This document shows, piece by piece, positions 28,263-33,021 of a stretch of DNA of 33,021 nt. A program made the translations under genes and the position numbers. Numbering within the stretch: the stretch's first letter is position 1; every line of letters starts with the position of its first letter. The notes under the pieces were generated by a model. It saw only the letters and a list, made by a program, of their open reading frames with translations, did not search any database and was not told the origin of the DNA. Source of the stretch: Dehalococcoidia bacterium SM23_28_2 (GTDB lineage Bacteria > Chloroflexota > Dehalococcoidia > SM23-28-2); NCBI GenBank assembly GCA_001303545.1, contig LJUA01000018.1:1-33021 (forward strand), read 5' to 3'.

Positions 28263-29744
28263 ATGAGAAGGTCGGCCCTCGCTCTGCTTCTCCTGACCGC
28301 TGTTGCTGGTGCCCTCATCCTATGGGCGAGGCCCGCCGCTCAGGCCAACCCCGATACCACATTCACCGTCAACAGCACCGCCGACCCCGGCGACGGCACC
28401 TGCGACGCCACCGAATGCACGCTACGCGAGGCCATCGCCGCCGCCAATGCCAGCGCCGGCACCGACACGATTGAGTTCAACATCGCCGGCGCAGGCCCCC
28501 ATACGATCAGCCCCGGCAGCGCCCTGCCCACGATCACCGACCCGGTGATCATCGATGGGACGACCGAACCGGACTTCGCCGGCACGCCCGTCATCGAGCT
28601 GGACGGGAGCGGCGCGGGCGATGACGTGGACGGGCTGAAGATCACCGCCGGGAGCAGCACAGTACGGGCGCTGGTGATCAACGGCTTCGACGGTCAGGGG
28701 ATCGAGCTGTCTGGCAGCGGCGGCAACACCCTCCAGGGCAACTACATCGGCACGAACGTCGCGGGCACCGCTGATATGGCCAACGGCACAGGCGTTCGCA
28801 TTAGCTTCATCATGAACAACACCATCGGGGGAAGTGCAGTCGGCGAGGGAAACGTCATCTCGGGCAACGTGAGCGACGCCATGTGGATGAGCGGGGCTAG
28901 CAGCAACGTGGTGATAGGCAACTACATCGGCACCGATGCCACCGGTTCGTACGCTATCGGCAACGGGAACGGGGTGGACATCAATGAGACGGCTCAGAAT
29001 AACACAGTCGGCGGCGCTGGCGAAGGCGAGCGCAACGTGATCTCCGGCAATACCTTCAGCGGCGTGGCCATCGGTGATGGCACCAGCGGCAACGTTGTGA
29101 AAGGCAACTACATTGGAACCGATGCCACTGGCCACAATGGGATAGGAAACGGAATGGGCGTGTGTATCTGGGCTAACGCCGCGAACAGCACCATCGGCGG
29201 CACAGGAGCCGGAGAAGGCAACGTTATCGCCTACAACACCCTGGACGGCGTGCAGGTGCAACTATTCGCCATCGGCAACACCATCCGCGGCAACTCCATT
29301 CACTCCAACGGCGACAAGGGCATTGAGTTAGTAGACGGCGGCAACACGGAACTGGCGGCGCCGGTCATCGACGGCCTGGGCGGCTCCGTCCACGGCCACA
29401 CCAGCCCCAAGTGCTACCCCTGCACGGTGGAGGTCTTCTCCGACAATGAAGACGAGGGGCGCATCTACCACGGCTACACCACCACCAACAACGACGCCAC
29501 GGGCACCTGGACGTATCCCGGCACCGCCGGAGGCCGCAACGTCACGGCCACGATCACCGACAGCGCGGGCAACACGTCCGAGTTCTCGGATCCATTCCCC
29601 TTCCCTGTCGGCGGCATAGCGGAGCTGCCGGGCGCCTCGGATTCGGCGACCCGCAACTACATCGGCCTGGGCGCACTCGCCGCTGCGGCGCTGCTCGCTC
29701 TCGCCGCCGGCGGGTGGTACGCTGGGAGACGCTGGCTCAGGTAG
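28263..29744 (+). CDS. CSLREC-type parallel beta-helix surface protein with C-terminal TM anchor
   Basis: Signal peptide; FTVNSTADPGDGTCDATECTLREAIAAANA; repeated GNYIGTDATG and GGxGxGExNVISGN; C-terminal YIGLGALAAAALLALAAGGWYAGRRWLR. Confidence 0.82.
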   Translation: MRRSALALLLLTAVAGALILWARPAAQANPDTTFTVNSTADPGDGTCDATECTLREAIAAANASAGTDTIEFNIAGAGPHTISPGSALPTITDPVIIDGTTEPDFAGTPVIELDGSGAGDDVDGLKITAGSSTVRALVINGFDGQGIELSGSGGNTLQGNYIGTNVAGTADMANGTGVRISFIMNNTIGGSAVGEGNVISGNVSDAMWMSGASSNVVIGNYIGTDATGSYAIGNGNGVDINETAQNNTVGGAGEGERNVISGNTFSGVAIGDGTSGNVVKGNYIGTDATGHNGIGNGMGVCIWANAANSTIGGTGAGEGNVIAYNTLDGVQVQLFAIGNTIRGNSIHSNGDKGIELVDGGNTELAAPVIDGLGGSVHGHTSPKCYPCTVEVFSDNEDEGRIYHGYTTTNNDATGTWTYPGTAGGRNVTATITDSAGNTSEFSDPFPFPVGGIAELPGASDSATRNYIGLGALAAAALLALAAGGWYAGRRWLR

Positions 29745-29767
29745 ACGCTACGTGAAGCCGGCGAGGC

Positions 29768-30602
29768 TTGGACATGGGTCGCGAAGGCAAGGCCAGGCGG
29801 CGCTCCAAGAAGCCGGCGCCTCTCTCGGCGCGAGAGCGTGTGGCCGCTCGGCCGAAGGGCGGGGGCCGCCTGCGGCACTGGATCGCCGTACTTGTGGCGG
29901 TTGCCATCCTGATCTCCGTAGTCGTAGTCACTCTCCTCAGCTTCTACCGCTCGGACCAGCCAGATCAGCCGTCGGCAGTCCCAACCGTGGCCGGCCCTGA
30001 GGACGGGCCGCGAGCGGTGATAGTGGACGGCCACCGAGCTGCTGGTACAGGCCGGATATGGCGTGGACTACTACCCGGGCGAGCAGGTGACGGTGGAGTT
30101 CTACCGCCATCTTCCCAGCGAGGGCCATGAGCTGGTCATCCTTAGAGTGCACTCGGCGCTCGGTAGAGTTGGCGACCAGCCGGCGGACTGGGTGACCCTC
30201 TTCACGGCCGACTCGTACGACACGGCATACTACCGCAAGGAGCGGGAGGAGCAGCGGCTGAGCAGGGTCTCGTACTACGAAGACGGCCCGCCATACTTCG
30301 GCATAATGCCGGACTTCGTCAAGTCGAGCATGAAGGGCGACTTCCAGGACGCGACAGTGATAATCATGGGCTGCGACGGGCTGAAGTCCGACACCATGGC
30401 CGAGGCGTTCGTGCAGAAAGGCGCGGCGGCCGTTGTGGCCTGGGACGGGCTGGTGTCATCGGAGCATACGGATGCTGCAACGGAACGCCTGCTGGAGCGC
30501 CTGCTGATCGACGGGCTGACGATAGAAGAGGCAGTGACACAGACTATGACCGAGCTTGGGCCCGACCCATCGTACGGTAGTGCCCTGCAGGTCTACCGCT
30601 GA
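29768..30602 (+). pseudogene. Membrane-anchored protein of unknown function; ORF broken near 30028
   Basis: Frame 2 ORF: RLRHWIAVLVAVAILISVVVVTLLSF...GPRAVIVD. Frame 3 continues TATELLVQAGYGVDYYPGEQVTVEFYRHLPSEGHELVILRVHSAL...MGCDGLKSDTMAEAFVQKGAAAVVAWDG. Confidence 0.6.
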
Positions 30603-30658
30603 GGCCAACCGGGGCAGCTCACGTCGGCGGCCTGCTGACCAAGGCCTCACATAGACAC

Positions 30659-30690
30659 GAAGGCCGTCCTTGGGGGCGGCCTTCTCCTTT
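30659..30690 (+). terminator. Intrinsic terminator after the 30063-30602 ORF
   Basis: gaaggccg (30659-30666)/cggccttc (30677-30684), then tccttt. Confidence 0.6.
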
Positions 30691-30692
30691 CC

Positions 30693-30755
30693 GCCGTAAC
30701 AAAGGCCCATCGAGCGCGTCAGAAAAATAAAAGGCAAGCAATAGCGATGTCGATA
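30693..30755 (+). promoter_or_regulatory. Copy 1 of duplicated promoter-like element, GTAAC-N16-CGTC
   Basis: gtaac 30696-30700, 16-nt spacer, cgtc 30717-30720; runs into the ATG at 30747. About 80% identical by eye to 32851-32912. Confidence 0.5.
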
Positions 30756-32777
30756 ACGGCAGACCAGAATGCGGACGGGCGTCCTGGCGGGCACCCTCCC
30801 ACGGCGGTTCAGTGCGCGCTGGCGGTGGTGACCGCTGGCCTGGCCGTGGCTGCGGCGATGCTGGCCCTAATCGGGACGGCCCAGGCCGGCAATGTGGACA
30901 CGTCGCTGGAGGAGGAGCCATACCTGCAGGACTCCGCCTCCGTAATCTCCGATGTCCACGGGGTGCCCAGTTGGCCCGGCCAGGCGGCGAGGGAGGCGTG
31001 TGCGCCTGTCTCCTCGGGCAGCTACAGCGGCAGCCTTCGGCTGGAGGGCGAGGCTGCTACCGACGGCCTAGCGCTCACCGCCAGCATCGATGGGCGGGCC
31101 TGGGGCACGGCGATCATCTCCGACGGCCGCTACGCCATGGACATACCGGGGGATGCACCGGCGAGGTCGCCGTGCTTCCCTGGCAGCGGGACGATCGTGT
31201 TCAGCCTGGACGGCTATAGCTGCATGCCGGCGGAGGAGGATGAGATGGGGAGAGTGGCATGCAGCTACCAATCCTTTACGCCGGGCGATCACGATGTGGA
31301 TCTGGTCTGTCTGGCTGCAACCACCTCGGCCCCCGAGCCCTCGCCAGAACAGGTCACCACGGCCGCTGCTGTGCGTATTGACGAGGCGAACGGCCTTCTG
31401 GAAGCGATCGCAAGGTATGGGCAGCTCTGGCAGGCTCACTCCGAGTCCACCGCCGCTGGGGCGCCTGCTCCACCGACTGACGAGGCGAGCGGCTTTGTGG
31501 ACGCGATCGCAAGGTATGGGCAGCTCTGGCAGGCCCAGCCCGAGTCCACCGCCGTCAGCACCCCTCTTCCGCGTATTGACGGGGCGAACGGGCTTCTGGA
31601 CGCGATCGTGATGTATCGACAGTTCTGGCAGGCTCAGTCCGAGTCCTCCGCTGCCATGGCCGCCTTCGTCAGCGGTCTGATCTCCTACCAGGCTGGCGAC
31701 GCGCAGGGGGCGAGGACAGCCTGGGAGGGGATGCTCGGCGCTTTCCCCAGCCCGGAGGAGCGCGCTCAGGCCCATCTCTGGCTGGCGAAGGCAGAGCTGG
31801 CTTTGACGGGCGACAGCGAGGCAGCCTCCGCTCACCTGCGGCAGGCGCAGGAGGCCGCCCCCAGGAGCTTCTATGCCCTGCGGGCCGAGGCCTGGCTCGT
31901 GGGTCAGGGTGCCGCTCCTTTCGCTGAGCGCGAGGGCGCAATACGGCCCCCCGCTGATCCTGACTGGGATGCAGTCGAAGAATGGATCACTTCCCTTGCA
32001 GGGCCGGAGGCGATGGTGGCTGGGCTCTCGCCCTTCGACCTGGAGGCCTGGCAGCGGGGCCAGCAGTTTCATTGGTTGGGCATGGAGCGTGAGGCCACCA
32101 GCGAGTTTCTCTCGCTCATCGACCAGAGCAGCGCGCACCCCTGGAGCCTCTACCGCCTGGCCCGGACCTTTGACAATCTGGACATGACCCATCTGGCCGC
32201 CCGTGCTGCCAGTCGTCTGCTGGCGAAGGCCAACGTTCCGCTCGAGCAGGTTCCTCGCGCCCTCGTGGAGCTGGTCTATCCCTTCGCTTACCCATCTCTC
32301 ATCGAGACGGTCGCCGCCGAAAACGAACTGTCGCCCCTTCTGCTCCTGGCCCTGATCCGCCAGGAGAGCTTCTTCGATCCTCTGGCTGGTTCCTACGCTG
32401 GCGCTCTTGGCCTCACCCAGGTGATGCCGTCCACAGGCCAAGGGATCGCGGCGGATCTGAACGTCGAGGGCTTCTCGGCTTCAGACCTGCTGCAGCCCGA
32501 GGTGAACATCCGATTCGGTGCCCACTACCTGCGCAGCCAGCTTGATACCTTCAACGGCAACATCTACTTCGCTCTGGCTGCCTACAATGCTGGCCCGGAC
32601 AGCGTCAGACGCTGGAGACAGGGCCTCCCGACCTCAGACATGGGCCTCTTCGTGGAGCTCATAGACTTCGCCGAGACCCGCAGCTACGTGAAACTGGTTC
32701 TGGAGAACTACGCCGTCTATCGCTTCCTCTACGGCGGCGCTGACCATCCCACCCTGGTGAGGATCCCCCGCTCGTAG
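30747..32777 (+). CDS. Secreted SLT-domain lytic transglycosylase with N-terminal carrier domain and tandem repeats
   Basis: LLLLALIRQESFFDPLAGSYAGALGLTQVMPSTGQGIAADL and YFALAAYNAGPDSVRRW; N-terminal TM segment. Confidence 0.88.
   Translation: MSITADQNADGRPGGHPPTAVQCALAVVTAGLAVAAAMLALIGTAQAGNVDTSLEEEPYLQDSASVISDVHGVPSWPGQAAREACAPVSSGSYSGSLRLEGEAATDGLALTASIDGRAWGTAIISDGRYAMDIPGDAPARSPCFPGSGTIVFSLDGYSCMPAEEDEMGRVACSYQSFTPGDHDVDLVCLAATTSAPEPSPEQVTTAAAVRIDEANGLLEAIARYGQLWQAHSESTAAGAPAPPTDEASGFVDAIARYGQLWQAQPESTAVSTPLPRIDGANGLLDAIVMYRQFWQAQSESSAAMAAFVSGLISYQAGDAQGARTAWEGMLGAFPSPEERAQAHLWLAKAELALTGDSEAASAHLRQAQEAAPRSFYALRAEAWLVGQGAAPFAEREGAIRPPADPDWDAVEEWITSLAGPEAMVAGLSPFDLEAWQRGQQFHWLGMEREATSEFLSLIDQSSAHPWSLYRLARTFDNLDMTHLAARAASRLLAKANVPLEQVPRALVELVYPFAYPSLIETVAAENELSPLLLLALIRQESFFDPLAGSYAGALGLTQVMPSTGQGIAADLNVEGFSASDLLQPEVNIRFGAHYLRSQLDTFNGNIYFALAAYNAGPDSVRRWRQGLPTSDMGLFVELIDFAETRSYVKLVLENYAVYRFLYGGADHPTLVRIPRS
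31374..31670 (+). repeat. Three tandem 99-bp (33-aa) intragenic repeats
   Basis: Units at 31374, 31473 and 31572: RIDEANGLLEAIARYGQLWQAHSESTAAGAPAP / PTDEASGFVDAIARYGQLWQAQPESTAVSTPLP / RIDGANGLLDAIVMYRQFWQAQSESSAAMAAFV. Confidence 0.92.
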
Positions 32778-32850
32778 ACGGGCCTGCCCCTGCCCGCGGG
32801 TTCATACCCTCGTCTGGCGCCTCGTCAAAAGCTGCGAAGCCATCGTAAAC

Positions 32851-32912
32851 GCCGTAACAAAGCCCTACCGGCCGCGTCGAAATAGTAAAGGCCAGCGATA
32901 GAGATGTCGATA
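32851..32912 (+). promoter_or_regulatory. Copy 2 of duplicated promoter-like element, GTAAC-N16-CGTC
   Basis: gtaac 32854-32858, 16-nt spacer, cgtc 32875-32878. Confidence 0.5.
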
Positions 32913-32917
32913 GGAAT

Positions 32918-33021
32918 ATGAATCGTCTCCGGGACGCCGATTTCCTCAAGTGGCTGTACCCCGGCATGCACATCAAGCGCTGGCTGGCGCTGCTGCTGCT
33001 GGGGGTGGCAATAATGGGATT
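32918..33021 (+). CDS. Start of a probable YvcK/GlmR-like protein, truncated at window end
   Basis: MNRLRDADFLKWLYPGMHIKRWLALLLLGVAIMG resembles the N-terminal membrane extension seen in some YvcK homologues; too short to be sure. Confidence 0.4.
   Translation, partial: MNRLRDADFLKWLYPGMHIKRWLALLLLGVAIMG

Noticed and set aside
31068-32441. 457-aa minus-strand ORF
   Set aside because: Antisense to the SLT lytic transglycosylase; shadow ORF.

Overview
GC-rich bacterial chromosomal window; gene content suggests a Chloroflexota/Dehalococcoidia-like organism (inference). No rRNA, tRNA, CRISPR array, transposase or phage module was recognised. The best-supported block is a co-directional hopanoid operon (about 18.75-28.17 kb): hpnC, hpnD, hpnE, an IspH-YjbQ fusion, a polyprenyl diphosphate synthase, hpnH, a hpnG-like nucleosidase and squalene-hopene cyclase. 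Other genes include a ceramidase-like protein (5'-truncated by the window), a PQQ-type beta-propeller lipoprotein, a ThDP-dependent acetolactate-synthase-like enzyme, a secreted repeat protein, an ATC-hydrolase-like protein, a hotdog thioesterase, fused PutA-type ProDH/P5CDH, a frameshifted alpha/beta hydrolase, a methyltransferase, an M24 peptidase, a saccharopine-dehydrogenase-like protein, an alkyl-sulfatase-like MBL protein, a CSLREC beta-helix protein, a damaged membrane-anchored protein, an SLT lytic transglycosylase and the start of a probable YvcK-like gene. Main points for follow-up: (1) a sequence closely matching the GEMM/c-di-GMP-I riboswitch on the minus strand (about 6966-7050), followed by a small ORF and an unannotated hairpin-rich region ending in an intrinsic terminator; (2) the IspH-YjbQ fusion inside the hopanoid operon; (3) a 37-bp tandem duplication that puts a lipoprotein signal peptide out of frame with its beta-propeller; (4) a duplicated about 62-bp promoter-like element (GTAAC-N16-CGTC) before the lytic transglycosylase and the YvcK-like gene. 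All calls come from reading the sequence; no searches were run.
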